Shown one piece after another: positions 33,617-42,562 of a stretch of DNA of 64,000 nucleotides; positions within the stretch are counted from its first letter, which is position 1, and every line of letters starts with the position of its first letter. Both the position numbers and the translations under genes were made by a program. The notes under the pieces are model-generated. The model worked only from the letters and a program-made list of their open reading frames with translations. It searched no databases and was not told the DNA's origin. Source of the DNA: Saccharofermentans sp. (lineage in GTDB: Bacteria > Bacillota > Clostridia > Saccharofermentanales > Saccharofermentanaceae); assembly GCA_024691325.1 (NCBI GenBank), contig JAILNR010000041.1, positions 22,292 through 86,291 on the forward strand. The letters are read 5' to 3'.

Positions 33617-34135
33617 ATGTACCTGGATAGAAGTAAGACTGCCAAAAAACTGGTAATCGGGATTATTGCAACAGTTTTGGGATTTATAATGTTCTTTTTG
33701 AATTTTCTTATTATCATGGCTTTTATTGTTGAGGATGATACTGAATACATCGGCTTATTTGTCTTTTTTACGATAGTCGGAATAGCCGTTATCATCTTAG
33801 GTATCAATAACCTTGTTTTCTACGGAACGGTTAATCATCTTAACAGGTTATTCTTACATGATTCTGACGGTTATATAAGAATGGATGATATTGTTAAGAA
33901 TAAAAGTCTTCTCTTTAAGATGCGTGTCCAGAAGGCGATAGATAAGAATTATTTCACCTCGCTTACATATGATGCAAAAAACCGCGTATTCAATCTGTCA
34001 GATCGAGTACGCGGTGCTGAAGATTATACGAACCGGTTTATCGGTAAGAACTGTCCTAATTGCGGAGCTCCCTTGAAGATCCGTAAGGGAACTGCTGCTG
34101 TCTGTGACCAGTGTGGAAGCCGGGTTGGCAGTTGA
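33617..34135 (+). CDS. Two-helix zinc-ribbon membrane protein, paralogue of the preceding gene
   Basis: This 172-aa protein repeats the plan of the gene 3 bases upstream: two membrane helices (about 10-35 and 42-65), a middle domain with YIRMDDIVKNKSLLFKMRVQ, and a C-terminal zinc ribbon (CPNCG and CDQCG, about 146-168). Similar proteins are found beside signalling genes in Firmicutes, but I cannot name the family. The tandem arrangement suggests a heteromer. Its TGA directly abuts the stop of the convergent ABC permease gene, forming TGATCA with no spacer. The function is unknown. Confidence 0.6.
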   Translation: MYLDRSKTAKKLVIGIIATVLGFIMFFLNFLIIMAFIVEDDTEYIGLFVFFTIVGIAVIILGINNLVFYGTVNHLNRLFLHDSDGYIRMDDIVKNKSLLFKMRVQKAIDKNYFTSLTYDAKNRVFNLSDRVRGAEDYTNRFIGKNCPNCGAPLKIRKGTAAVCDQCGSRVGS

Positions 34136-36490
34136 TCATTCTTCCATAAGGAGTTCAACCGGTTCGGTCTTTCTTACTGATAAGGAACATATCAATGATG
34201 TAACCATTGCTGTAACGATTATTCCTATCAGGGTTACTGCCATCCATTTGGGGTGAAGAGTGTAGTTAATTCCTCTCATTCCAAACAGTATAAACGATGC
34301 GTTGATCAGATAATTCGATGCAGGTAAGGACAGGATGGTACCAAGTATTACACCGAGTGTGATAGTTGGTATGTTCATTATCATTATCTGCAGCATAAGC
34401 TGTCCCGATGTAAATCCTAACGCCTTATTGATACCGTAATTCTTGTATTCCCTGATCATCTTGGATCTGATAAGCAGCATTTCAACAAAGATGACAACCA
34501 GGATAGTAACGGCTACTATGACTATGCATATTATCTTCATGCTGTTGGAAACCGTAGAGATGATTTCCTGAATCTGCTTACCGGTATCCTCCACCGTTGA
34601 AGATGTGATGGGGGAAAGGTCCCGGGATAAAGATTCGTAGTCTTCACCTTCTGCAGCATAGACATAAAGAGCAACAGTATCTATGGCACCTGCTAAGCGT
34701 TGTGCTCCTTCGTCAGTAAGGCTGCCCTTGCGTCCAAGATGGTTAATCTTCTGGTCAAAGCCTGTTACCACATAATCGAGTCTTGTATCACCATACTCAA
34801 GATATACTATATCTCCTAATGAGACTCCTAATTCGTCTCCTACTATTTGAGTCAGCATTATCTCATTGTCGGCCTCGGGTAATCGGCCTTCGACAATCAT
34901 ATCATGTTCAAGTAAGTTCAGATCATCATAGACATCGACATCTAGGTTTATAGTGTTATCTCCAAAAGAAACATCGGGTGCCAGGGTGTAATACATGATT
35001 ACTTTATCAACTGAATCTAATGCTCTTACTTCATCGATGATACCCCTTGAATCCTTTATTGTTACGGTGCCTGCTTCGATTCCTGCAACAGTAAGCGTGG
35101 CATCCGTATCATAAGCAAAGTTCTCAAGCAGAGTGAAACCTACATTTGTAGATACAGCAAGTATTATTGTTATGATAACAAGAATAATATTGCGTCCCTT
35201 GTCTCCAAGTATATCCTTGAGCGACAACTGCAGGGAAAGGGGCAGATTCGTTTTGGTAAAGGGAAGATGATTCTTTTTAAAGTTATGGTTGGTTACGCCG
35301 CCTCTTAAGCACTCCAGGACTGTGATCTTCTTGTATTTTAATGAGGTGAGCAAGCTTGTGAGAGCGATTATCAAAGTGATTGATATTATGGTAAGCACCC
35401 CGATTATGATATTCGAAGGCTGGTTCCAGGAGAGTCCCATAACAATACTGATAACGTCACCGATAGAATCCTTGCCCAAGATAGCCAAAGTAACACCAAT
35501 AGTGGAAGCGATAACCGCTGTTATTGAATTTTCGAGCATGGAGGCAAGAATAAGCTGCTTAGTGGTGTAGCCTGAAGCCTCGAGAATACCCGTATTCTTC
35601 ATGTTCTTCTCGATGAAGTTCCTGATGCTGAAGTTGATTACGATTACGGCAATGAAGAGGATCAATACTGCAAAGAGCATTATGACTGCCATAACGATCT
35701 GCGGCATAAAGGAGCCGCCGCCCTTCATGTCAGGCCAGTTAACTTCAAGAATCGGCATCGATAATCTTGCAGGATCGCTTCCTGCCCATTCATTATATCT
35801 GTTCCATATCTCGTCACGGTTTTCTTTAATAGTGCCGGGATCATTGAATCTGATCTTAAGGCTGCAACCCGGAGCGATGGCATTAGGATTATCATTTTTA
35901 ATGGTTTGAAGTGCAGCATCGCTCATATAGACGTTATACACACTTATATTAATGCTTGAAGCAAAGATAGCATCCTCGATGTATCCTGCTACATTATAGC
36001 TGTATTCGTTATCACCGATCCTGAACTGCCACGTGCATCCTACAGGGAATGAACTCTTAAGATAATAGGGGATAAGGATGTCATTATCGCTTAGTGCGGA
36101 AGTGTCGCAATCCAAAGTGTTGATGGTTCTTTGTTCCTCAAAAGAACCCAGTATAAACTCGAAGTTCGACCACTCAGTGCTGTCCGATATCTTATAGTCG
36201 ATGAAGGCTACATCGGCTTCGCTTCTGTCGTATTCGGAAATGTTTTGGTTCTCGAGGATAATGCTCTGCACGTCATCTGCATATTCTGAAGGGACCTGGT
36301 AGTAGATGTGAGCTCCGTTATAATTATCGAATGCCGTGTCCATTACCTTGCTTATGCCGCTAAGTACAGATGCACCTGTGTAGAGCATGAAAGAGGCGAG
36401 TATGCCTAATACGGCAAGAGTGAGGATGTCACCCTTTTTCTTCTTTATGTTGTTGATTATTATAAACAAAAGCGAATACATAATTACCAT
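34136..36490 (-). CDS. ABC transporter permease, FtsX/MacB type
   Basis: This 784-aa permease has an N-terminal helix (about 20-45), a large extracytoplasmic domain (about 50-265), an FtsX-type bundle of three helices (about 270-385), a further helix at about 435-455, a second extracytoplasmic domain (about 460-635) and three C-terminal helices (about 650-775). Two FtsX repeats with large outer domains are the mark of MacB/LolE-like exporters or mechanotransmission permeases. It overlaps the ATPase gene by 7 bases; ATG 36481 is an alternative start. The kinase and response regulator upstream suggest a peptide or antibiotic defence role, inferred from context. Confidence 0.85.
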   Translation of the reverse strand: MVIMYSLLFIIINNIKKKKGDILTLAVLGILASFMLYTGASVLSGISKVMDTAFDNYNGAHIYYQVPSEYADDVQSIILENQNISEYDRSEADVAFIDYKISDSTEWSNFEFILGSFEEQRTINTLDCDTSALSDNDILIPYYLKSSFPVGCTWQFRIGDNEYSYNVAGYIEDAIFASSINISVYNVYMSDAALQTIKNDNPNAIAPGCSLKIRFNDPGTIKENRDEIWNRYNEWAGSDPARLSMPILEVNWPDMKGGGSFMPQIVMAVIMLFAVLILFIAVIVINFSIRNFIEKNMKNTGILEASGYTTKQLILASMLENSITAVIASTIGVTLAILGKDSIGDVISIVMGLSWNQPSNIIIGVLTIISITLIIALTSLLTSLKYKKITVLECLRGGVTNHNFKKNHLPFTKTNLPLSLQLSLKDILGDKGRNIILVIITIILAVSTNVGFTLLENFAYDTDATLTVAGIEAGTVTIKDSRGIIDEVRALDSVDKVIMYYTLAPDVSFGDNTINLDVDVYDDLNLLEHDMIVEGRLPEADNEIMLTQIVGDELGVSLGDIVYLEYGDTRLDYVVTGFDQKINHLGRKGSLTDEGAQRLAGAIDTVALYVYAAEGEDYESLSRDLSPITSSTVEDTGKQIQEIISTVSNSMKIICIVIVAVTILVVIFVEMLLIRSKMIREYKNYGINKALGFTSGQLMLQIMIMNIPTITLGVILGTILSLPASNYLINASFILFGMRGINYTLHPKWMAVTLIGIIVTAMVTSLICSLSVRKTEPVELLMEE

Positions 36491-37239
36491 CCCATCTTAT
36501 TAAGGAAATCCTTGAGTTGTGCGTGCCTGTCCTTAGCAGGTGTGGAAGAAAGATCAATCTCCGATTTAACGATACCATCAGCTAAGTAGATGACTCTGCT
36601 TCCGCGTTCGGCTGCCTTTATCGAGTGAGTTACCATAACTATGCTTTGTCCCTCGTTGTTAAGCTCCGTCAGAATATCGAGAACATTCTCAGTATTCTGC
36701 GAGTTTAAAGCACCGGTAGGCTCATCTGCGAAAAGGATCTCGGGCCTGTTGATAACACCTCTTACTACGGCAACTCTTTGCTGCTGGCCTCCGGATAACT
36801 GCGAAGGGAATTTCTTCATGTCGCGGTCTTCAATCTCAACCTTATGAAGAAGATCCATAGCTCTTTTTGCAAGTGTTTTTCTGTCGCGTGTTACAAGAAG
36901 ACCGCTGACCATGACATTATCAAGAGCGCTCATAGTGTCATTAAGATAGTTTTGCTGGAAAACAAACCCGCAGTGATTGCGTCTGAATACAGCAAGCTTA
37001 TCGTTGCTGTATGAAGAGATGTCCTCGCTGCCGTAAGTTATTTTTCCGAGCGTGGGTCTGTCCATTCCTGATAAAGAGTAAAGAAGAGTGCTTTTACCTG
37101 ATCCTGAATTACCCATTATTACAGTGAAGTCACCCTCATAGATCTTAAGGTTGAGATTCTTGATGACATGCTGCTGGACACTCTCGTTAGAGTATGTCTT
37201 GCAAAGATTCTTAGCTTCCAATAATACTTTCTTTTCCAT
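36484..37239 (-). CDS. ABC transporter ATP-binding protein, MacB/LolD type
   Basis: This 251-aa ATPase powers the permease encoded just downstream. Walker A is GNSGSGKST (43-51), the Q-loop is in GFVFQQNYL, the signature is LSGGQQQR, Walker B is ILFADEP, and the switch His is in VTHS. The Q-loop and signature context are typical of the LolD/MacB/BceA branch. The gene lies 16 bases after the beta-rich protein gene and overlaps the permease gene. Expression is probably under the TTAAGAA repeats at 37776-37816. Confidence 0.93.
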   Translation of the reverse strand: MEKKVLLEAKNLCKTYSNESVQQHVIKNLNLKIYEGDFTVIMGNSGSGKSTLLYSLSGMDRPTLGKITYGSEDISSYSNDKLAVFRRNHCGFVFQQNYLNDTMSALDNVMVSGLLVTRDRKTLAKRAMDLLHKVEIEDRDMKKFPSQLSGGQQQRVAVVRGVINRPEILFADEPTGALNSQNTENVLDILTELNNEGQSIVMVTHSIKAAERGSRVIYLADGIVKSEIDLSSTPAKDRHAQLKDFLNKMGW

Positions 37240-37255
37240 TTTTTATACCTATTCC

Positions 37256-37720
37256 TTATCTGATGTTGAGGACGCTGTTCTTGCCGTTTAACTCAATAAT
37301 GTTTGCAGCGGATGCCGATTCTGTTCTTGAGTTGTTCAGCCTGTTGTTCTTGCCCTCTGTGACTGTTCTGAATGTGAATCCTTCGGGAAGGGAGAGATCT
37401 GCAACGCTGTCTGAGAGGTTGATATCAAGTTTTCCGCTGATGTTTACGGCCTTGATCTTAACCGAACCTTTGGCGTCGATCTCGAGATTATCAAAGTCCA
37501 GGTCCTTGATGATCAAGCTTGTGTCAGCAATCGCTATCTCTATGTGCTTTGTATCGGAAGGGACACCGATGATGATATCTTCATCAGTGTTAATATCGAT
37601 ATCGCAGTTGTACTTGTCAGAATCTATCCTTGATTCTACCGGTGCTGTGATAGCGCCGTTGTCTGTTCCGAATAATGTTACTTTTCCTGTTCCTTTTACG
37701 TGAATGTCAAAATCCTTCAT
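37256..37720 (-). CDS. Small beta-rich protein preceding the ABC exporter
   Basis: This 154-aa protein has no signal peptide or membrane helix. It is built of short alternating hydrophobic strands (for example IDINTDEDIIIGV, HIEIAIADTSLIIKDLDF, LEIDAKGSVKIKAV) like a small beta-solenoid, similar in style to DUF4097 proteins. It starts with a good GGAGGG ribosome site and is first in the ABC exporter transcript, 16 bases before the ATPase gene. A role as a cytoplasmic accessory of the exporter is possible. I cannot name a family. Confidence 0.55.
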   Translation of the reverse strand: MKDFDIHVKGTGKVTLFGTDNGAITAPVESRIDSDKYNCDIDINTDEDIIIGVPSDTKHIEIAIADTSLIIKDLDFDNLEIDAKGSVKIKAVNISGKLDINLSDSVADLSLPEGFTFRTVTEGKNNRLNNSRTESASAANIIELNGKNSVLNIR

Positions 37721-37751
37721 TTGAGTTCCCTCCTTTTGCTTTTATGATTGC

Positions 37752-37757
37752 AGTATA
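37752..37757 (-). promoter_or_regulatory. -10 element of the ABC exporter operon
   Basis: TATACT on the minus strand lies 31 bases before the ATG at 37720. No normal -35 is present; the position is taken by the nearest TTAAGAA repeat, 18 bases upstream, as expected for an activator-dependent promoter. Confidence 0.5.
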
Positions 37758-37775
37758 GCAATACAAAACAGAGGG

Positions 37776-37816
37776 TTCTTAACCTCAAACCTACCAATTT
37801 CTTAACTGTTTCTTAA
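37776..37816 (-). promoter_or_regulatory. Triple TTAAGAA direct repeat, likely response-regulator binding site
   Basis: On the minus strand TTAAGAA occurs three times (plus-strand positions 37810-37816, 37799-37805, 37776-37782). Spacings are 11 and 23 bases, about one and two helical turns. OmpR-family regulators bind such phased direct repeats, and an OmpR-family regulator gene lies just upstream. Confidence 0.5.
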
Positions 37817-37823
37817 TTGGAAA

Positions 37824-39035
37824 TCAGGATACGCGGCGTATATATATATCGGCGGTAAACCCGTTGTTGCTTGAGAAGACTATATCTCCGTCCATGTTCT
37901 CCATAAAGTATTTTGCAAGGTAAAGGCCAAGACCGCTTCCCGGTTTGTCTGAGCTTCCGTTTCCTCTGTAGAATTTTTGTGTAAGAAGTGACAGTTCCTC
38001 CTGATCGACACCGGGACCTTTGTCACTTATGGTAATTACTATGCCGTTATCAACGCTTTTATAAGATATATCAATGGGTGTTCCAGCATACTTTACCGAA
38101 TTGCCAACGACATTATCTATTACCTGTTCAAGTCTTAACGGGTCGTAATACAGAAGGCATCCGGGGATATCATTTAAGACATTGATCTCACCTAAGTCCT
38201 TAACATTTTCGATCATGGTGTTGATGAGAAGTGAAGACTCTTCTTTGGGGTTAACCTTGAGCTCGGTTACTTCCTCAAGGGAAGCATTCATCATGTTGGA
38301 TATAAGACTGTCTATGGTCGCGGCTTTGCTCTTGATTATGGAGGTCTTGCCGAGTACATCCTTGTCTTTGCTCTTTACTTCGATTACTTCGCATGTCGCG
38401 TTGATAGTGGAGAGGGGCGTTCTTATGTCATGCGACAGCTCAGCCATCATCTCCTGCTTTGCTTTCTGCGCCCGTGCTTCGCTCTCACGGGCCTTTTTAA
38501 GTTCTTCTCTCATAATGTCAAAACTCTCGGTAAAAGCTCCGAAATAAGATGACTTATGAACTGCAAGAGGATAATCAAGGTTACCCTTTGCTATCTGTCC
38601 CGCGAAAGTCTGGAGTTTGTTGAAAGGGCGGATATAGTTTCTGTAAACAAGGATGATTATGACAAGTCCCAAAAGGGCTGCGGCTGCCAATGCAATGAGA
38701 GTAAATCTGAAATAAGTCCGTGAACAATCTTCTATCAGATTCCCGGTGTCACACCAGATGATTTTGCCTATTATCTGTCCGTCCTTTGTTATATCGAGAA
38801 TGACAGCTCCCTGCCTTATAAATGCTATTTGCTTTTGCTGATAATCATCATCCGTTAGATAAATGACCGTAGCATCTTCCGGCGGCTCCGAGCCTTCGGA
38901 TACGGCTTTTGCTTCATTATAGTAACGTGTCATATCGCCCCTGTTAAAATCGTTGCCGGGACGCATTGCAAAAAGAACTGCGAATAATGCAGTGAACAAC
39001 ACAATATAAATGATCAACAGATTGCGGAACTTCAT
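37824..39035 (-). CDS. Sensor histidine kinase
   Basis: This 403-aa membrane kinase has two helices (about 5-23 and 110-131) flanking a small extracytoplasmic sensor domain, a HAMP region (about 132-185), a dimerisation domain with the phosphorylated His202 in SHDIRTPL, and a HATPase_c domain (about 290-403) with the N-box NVVGNSVKYA, G1 DKGPGVD and G2 GSGLGLYLAK. It is intact and should be active. Its start overlaps the response regulator gene by one base. It is expected to control the ABC exporter operon immediately downstream. The signal is unknown. Confidence 0.93.
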   Translation of the reverse strand: MKFRNLLIIYIVLFTALFAVLFAMRPGNDFNRGDMTRYYNEAKAVSEGSEPPEDATVIYLTDDDYQQKQIAFIRQGAVILDITKDGQIIGKIIWCDTGNLIEDCSRTYFRFTLIALAAAALLGLVIIILVYRNYIRPFNKLQTFAGQIAKGNLDYPLAVHKSSYFGAFTESFDIMREELKKARESEARAQKAKQEMMAELSHDIRTPLSTINATCEVIEVKSKDKDVLGKTSIIKSKAATIDSLISNMMNASLEEVTELKVNPKEESSLLINTMIENVKDLGEINVLNDIPGCLLYYDPLRLEQVIDNVVGNSVKYAGTPIDISYKSVDNGIVITISDKGPGVDQEELSLLTQKFYRGNGSSDKPGSGLGLYLAKYFMENMDGDIVFSSNNGFTADIYIRRVS

Positions 39036-39715
39036 CAGATTTCCATCATATAACCGGTTCCCCAGATCGTCTTAATAATCTGCGGGTTGTTGGGATCTTC
39101 CTCGATCTTTTCTCTTAATCTTCTTATATGAACATTAAGGGTGCCGTCGCTGTAGAAAGAATCTCCCCAGACGGCTTCAAATATCTGATCTTTGGTAACT
39201 ATTGAGTTTCTGTTGTCATAAAGATATTGGGCAAGAGCAAACTCTCTGGCCTTAAGTGCGATCTTACGGCCGTTGATGATGAAACTCATAGTATCCTTAT
39301 CAAGCGGAGAGTTAGTCCCGGAATCATTATCCTTCGTCTCTAAAGAAGTGTTGGCAGTCCTTTTAAGGATTACATTTACCTTGGCAAGAAGAACGCTTAA
39401 TGAATAAGGCTTCTTAATATAATCGTCGCCGCCGATATTCAGGGCGATGAGAACATCGTCGTCACTTTGTCTTGCACTTATAAAGAGTATGGGAGTGTCA
39501 TAATTCGCTCTTATTGTTTTACAAAGCTCGAATCCGCTTTTATCCTTGAGATTAACATCCAAAAGGATAACGTCGCATGTGTTTTCCTTAAAGAATTCAA
39601 GAGCCGAATCCATATCATTGGCAACAAAACAAGTCACTCCGAACATCTCGAAGTACTCGGCTGTCATCTTTGTAAGTTCTACTTCATCATCAATTATCAG
39701 ACTCTTGTAATGCAT
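39035..39715 (-). CDS. OmpR-family response regulator
   Basis: This 226-aa regulator has a receiver domain (1-120) with the acidic pair DDE at 9-11, phosphorylation site Asp53 in LLDVN, a conserved Ser/Thr region in FISAR and Lys in KKPY, followed by a winged-helix DNA-binding domain (about 130-226) with the usual RRLREKIEEDP segment. It pairs with the histidine kinase whose gene overlaps its stop. No Shine-Dalgarno sequence precedes the ATG; instead an extended -10 lies 6 bases upstream. The TTAAGAA repeats before the ABC operon are its likely target. Confidence 0.93.
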   Translation of the reverse strand: MHYKSLIIDDEVELTKMTAEYFEMFGVTCFVANDMDSALEFFKENTCDVILLDVNLKDKSGFELCKTIRANYDTPILFISARQSDDDVLIALNIGGDDYIKKPYSLSVLLAKVNVILKRTANTSLETKDNDSGTNSPLDKDTMSFIINGRKIALKAREFALAQYLYDNRNSIVTKDQIFEAVWGDSFYSDGTLNVHIRRLREKIEEDPNNPQIIKTIWGTGYMMEI

Positions 39716-39721
39716 GTATTA

Positions 39722-39730
39722 ATTTTAACA
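39722..39730 (-). promoter_or_regulatory. Extended -10 predicting a leaderless response-regulator mRNA
   Basis: On the minus strand TGTTAAAAT (TG at 39730-39729, TAAAAT at 39727-39722) ends 6 bases before the ATG at 39715, and no ribosome binding site is present. The kinase-regulator pair would be transcribed separately from the upstream gene. Confidence 0.5.
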
Positions 39731-39735
39731 TAATG

Positions 39736-40557
39736 CTATTCGTTTATTCTTTTCATGATGTCTTCAATTACTGATCTGTAATCTCTGTGCTTAATATCAG
39801 GGAATGCTCTTAAGATACGGCCCGCTCCGAAGTGTCTGTGTTCGGTGATAGAAGCTTTTAATGATTCGTAGCGTTCCATAAGGTCTTCTTCGAGTTCCGC
39901 TTTTCCAAGCTTTGCCTGAACTGCCGATTCCTGAGCCTTTTGAACTGCCTTGAGGGATTTGTTTCCTATCCTGTCGCTCATCCTGTTGCTCATCGTCTTA
40001 AGGGAAGCCGATATCCTGTCAAGCTCAGCGAGCTTCTTGTTAAGACCAATGATAGTAAGGGCTGTTACTACCGTGTCGGCTATAAACAGGATATAAAGAG
40101 CAATAAGTATTGGCCATCCGATCCGCTCGGGGATAAGAGCGGAAGTGAACCTGTATATGAAAACATGTACAAGCTTGATAACAAACACTACAGCAAGTCC
40201 CCAGATAATAGAGAAGCCCGCGCATATGTATCCGTTAAGATTCAGGGGCATCTTGCTGTAATCCCACCATCTTGCGTGAAAGAACTTATCGAGTATAAAC
40301 CCGGCGGCAAGTTCAATGAGGGTGGTGAAGACTAGCCCCTCAAGGAAGATGACAAATGCGTTGTCGATACCTACATAATTATAGATAGCAAGTACGAGGA
40401 TCATACCGAATCCGTAAACAGGGCAGACCGGTCCGTTAAGGAATCCTCTGTTAACTACCTGGCCTTTTACAGTAGCGTGAAATATAACTTCGATGATCCA
40501 TCCTGCAAGAGAATAGACAACGAAGAACCAGCAGATATCATAAGCTGTCAGACTCAT
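39736..40557 (-). CDS. CmpB-type putative ABC-transporter membrane protein
   Basis: This 273-aa protein has five or six helices in its first 190 residues and a helical cytoplasmic C-terminus (about 190-273). The signature VNRGFLNGPVCPVYGFG (about 35-51) and the early SLAGWIIEV with Trp and Glu match the CmpB-type putative ABC transporter permease family (PF06541). No partner ATPase lies next to it. Its ATG overlaps the stop of the glutamine synthetase gene by 4 bases, so the two are translationally coupled. A link to nitrogen or amino-acid uptake is suggested only by this neighbour. Confidence 0.7.
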   Translation of the reverse strand: MSLTAYDICWFFVVYSLAGWIIEVIFHATVKGQVVNRGFLNGPVCPVYGFGMILVLAIYNYVGIDNAFVIFLEGLVFTTLIELAAGFILDKFFHARWWDYSKMPLNLNGYICAGFSIIWGLAVVFVIKLVHVFIYRFTSALIPERIGWPILIALYILFIADTVVTALTIIGLNKKLAELDRISASLKTMSNRMSDRIGNKSLKAVQKAQESAVQAKLGKAELEEDLMERYESLKASITEHRHFGAGRILRAFPDIKHRDYRSVIEDIMKRINE

Positions 40558-42464
40558 ATCTGATTATCTGAATATCTCTTATAGATGTCGGCCGCCTCGT
40601 TCATGTCGCGGTTCATTCGAAGCTGGAGCTTGGAGATCTCCTTAAGATCCTTGGACTCAAGTGAATTTCTTATGCAGCTGAATACAGACGTTCTCTCGGT
40701 CGTATCTTTGGCAAGATTCATCTTGATCGTCTCGATGTCAGACCAATACTCGTCATCAACTGCGTTAGAATCGTTATGCTTTCTTGTGTAGCTTCTGAGT
40801 GTGGCAAGGTTAGTAGGGATGATCCTGTCTGAGAGCTCATACAGCCATCTGTCCAGCATGGCATGTGAGTAGGATGAAAGGATCTTGTCGTTAAATACAT
40901 TGCCTGCACACAAGATCTTAGTTGCGTCATCAGCTTCAAGGAAGTTTCTCAGTGAATCATATACAGTGGCGGGAGGAGTTCCAAACAGTCTGTCTCTTTC
41001 ATCCTCATCCATAGTCTCGAAGATATCATCTTCGCATCTGTACAGACGATCCTTCAAAAGATAGTCAGACTCCGTTCCGAACGGCTTGCTGAATTCTGCC
41101 TCGAGATCGTGCGTTGTCTTATTGGAGTTAAGTACATATCTTATTCCGTCAAGCATGCACTGGTAGATAGCAGAAAGGCAAAGATAAGTATTTGTGTGCG
41201 GGTTAGGGGAACGAAGTTCGAATCTCGTTGTCTTATCTGTCTCCATGGATCTTACAAGACCTAAGAGGACAGAACGGTTACGGGAGGGAGTGAGTACATC
41301 CTTACCGAGTGAAGCAACTGCATGTGTGGGAGCCTCGAATCCCGGCTGAAGTCTCATGAATGCATCTGTTGTTGCAGATACAAACGGGTTAATAAGATCA
41401 TAGTTCTTCATAATGCCCATCAAAGAACCCCAACCGATTCTTGAAAGGTAATCTGCAGTTCTGTCCTGGGGAGCAAAGAGGTTGATCCTTCTTCCGTCCT
41501 TGAGGAAAGCAACGGCATTTACATGTGTATGTTCACCGGATCCGGCTACGCCTGCGAGGGGCTTTGCATCAAATCTTACACTTAATCCGTGCATTCTGAA
41601 GATTTCCTTGATGAGGATTCTTGCTGTTAACTCATAATCGGCACCCTGGAGAGCATCCGAATACTTCCAGTCTACCTCGAGCTGCTCCATGATGGAGTGG
41701 AAATCACCGGAGGAAGTAACAGCAGCCTTAACACCGCCGACTTCCTTATGTCCCATCTCGGGATTGAAACCGTACTGGTCAAGGATAAGGATAACCTGTT
41801 CGAGAGCTGTTCTTACAACACCCTTTGTACGCTTCCAGTAGGACTCCTTCAGTACCTGTGAGATCGAGAGCTGTTCTGTGGAGATCTTCTCGTCAGGGGA
41901 GTTAACCCAGAACTCAAGCTCTGTTGCCATGATAAGCGTTATCTTCTTAAGATCCTCGGGTTCAAAACCGTACTCTTCGCACAATTCCTTATTCTGCTCG
42001 AAAATCTCAGTAATTCTCTTCTCGAAGTAATCTGCAGACCTTTTGAGGACTGATCTGGAGCAGACCGCTTCTCCGTTATGGTAAAGATATGAAGGGATTC
42101 TTAATGATCCGACGGGAAGACCTGTCTTCATATCGATATGCTCGTAGTTATAGTCGATGTACCATACAACGTCTGAATCAGGAACGAGATCGACTTTACC
42201 GTCATTTAATGTGGCAATACCGGGAAGTACAACCGAGGAACCGTCAGTCTGTACCGCCTGCCCGTCGAGATAATTCTGGAGATTATCATGGAAATCACCG
42301 ATCGGGATCTTCTCGTCGGTGTCGTTTCCGGCAAGGTCAACTGCTACGAGTGAAACAAACTTGATCTCAGGATGAGCCTCAAGTATAGCAGTGATATCAG
42401 CTACGGAATGTTTCTCGGGGGGGATGATGCAAAGTAAATCGGGGTTTACTTTAAAGTCTGTCAT
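40554..42464 (-). CDS. glnA: Large glutamine synthetase
   Basis: This 636-aa enzyme joins ammonia and glutamate to glutamine with ATP. It has an N-terminal beta-grasp domain with DGSSVVLPGIATLNDGKVDLVPD (split here as DGSSVV and VDLVPD), then the catalytic domain with ATELEFW, GHKEVGG, GSGEHTHVN (ATP-binding loop type HxHxN), NRSVLLG and FELRSPNP segments. It is longer than GlnA type I (about 450 aa) and shorter than GlnN type III, matching a Clostridia group of about 630-640 aa. ATG 42464 is preferred over an upstream TTG at 42482, because GAGGACGG overlaps the latter. It is coupled to the CmpB-like gene. Confidence 0.85.
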   Translation of the reverse strand: MTDFKVNPDLLCIIPPEKHSVADITAILEAHPEIKFVSLVAVDLAGNDTDEKIPIGDFHDNLQNYLDGQAVQTDGSSVVLPGIATLNDGKVDLVPDSDVVWYIDYNYEHIDMKTGLPVGSLRIPSYLYHNGEAVCSRSVLKRSADYFEKRITEIFEQNKELCEEYGFEPEDLKKITLIMATELEFWVNSPDEKISTEQLSISQVLKESYWKRTKGVVRTALEQVILILDQYGFNPEMGHKEVGGVKAAVTSSGDFHSIMEQLEVDWKYSDALQGADYELTARILIKEIFRMHGLSVRFDAKPLAGVAGSGEHTHVNAVAFLKDGRRINLFAPQDRTADYLSRIGWGSLMGIMKNYDLINPFVSATTDAFMRLQPGFEAPTHAVASLGKDVLTPSRNRSVLLGLVRSMETDKTTRFELRSPNPHTNTYLCLSAIYQCMLDGIRYVLNSNKTTHDLEAEFSKPFGTESDYLLKDRLYRCEDDIFETMDEDERDRLFGTPPATVYDSLRNFLEADDATKILCAGNVFNDKILSSYSHAMLDRWLYELSDRIIPTNLATLRSYTRKHNDSNAVDDEYWSDIETIKMNLAKDTTERTSVFSCIRNSLESKDLKEISKLQLRMNRDMNEAADIYKRYSDNQI

Positions 42465-42562
42465 AATCGGTACCGTCCTCAAAATATTTCAATGGAAATT
42501 TTAACATAGATTGATTTATATTTAACTTGTTTTTAAAGGCACAATGTTGCAAAATTTATCAC

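Noticed and set aside
42464..42482. GGTACCG near the glutamine synthetase start resembling the T-box core
   Set aside because: It is too short, lacks the surrounding conserved leader and the terminator/antiterminator pair, and overlaps the start region.
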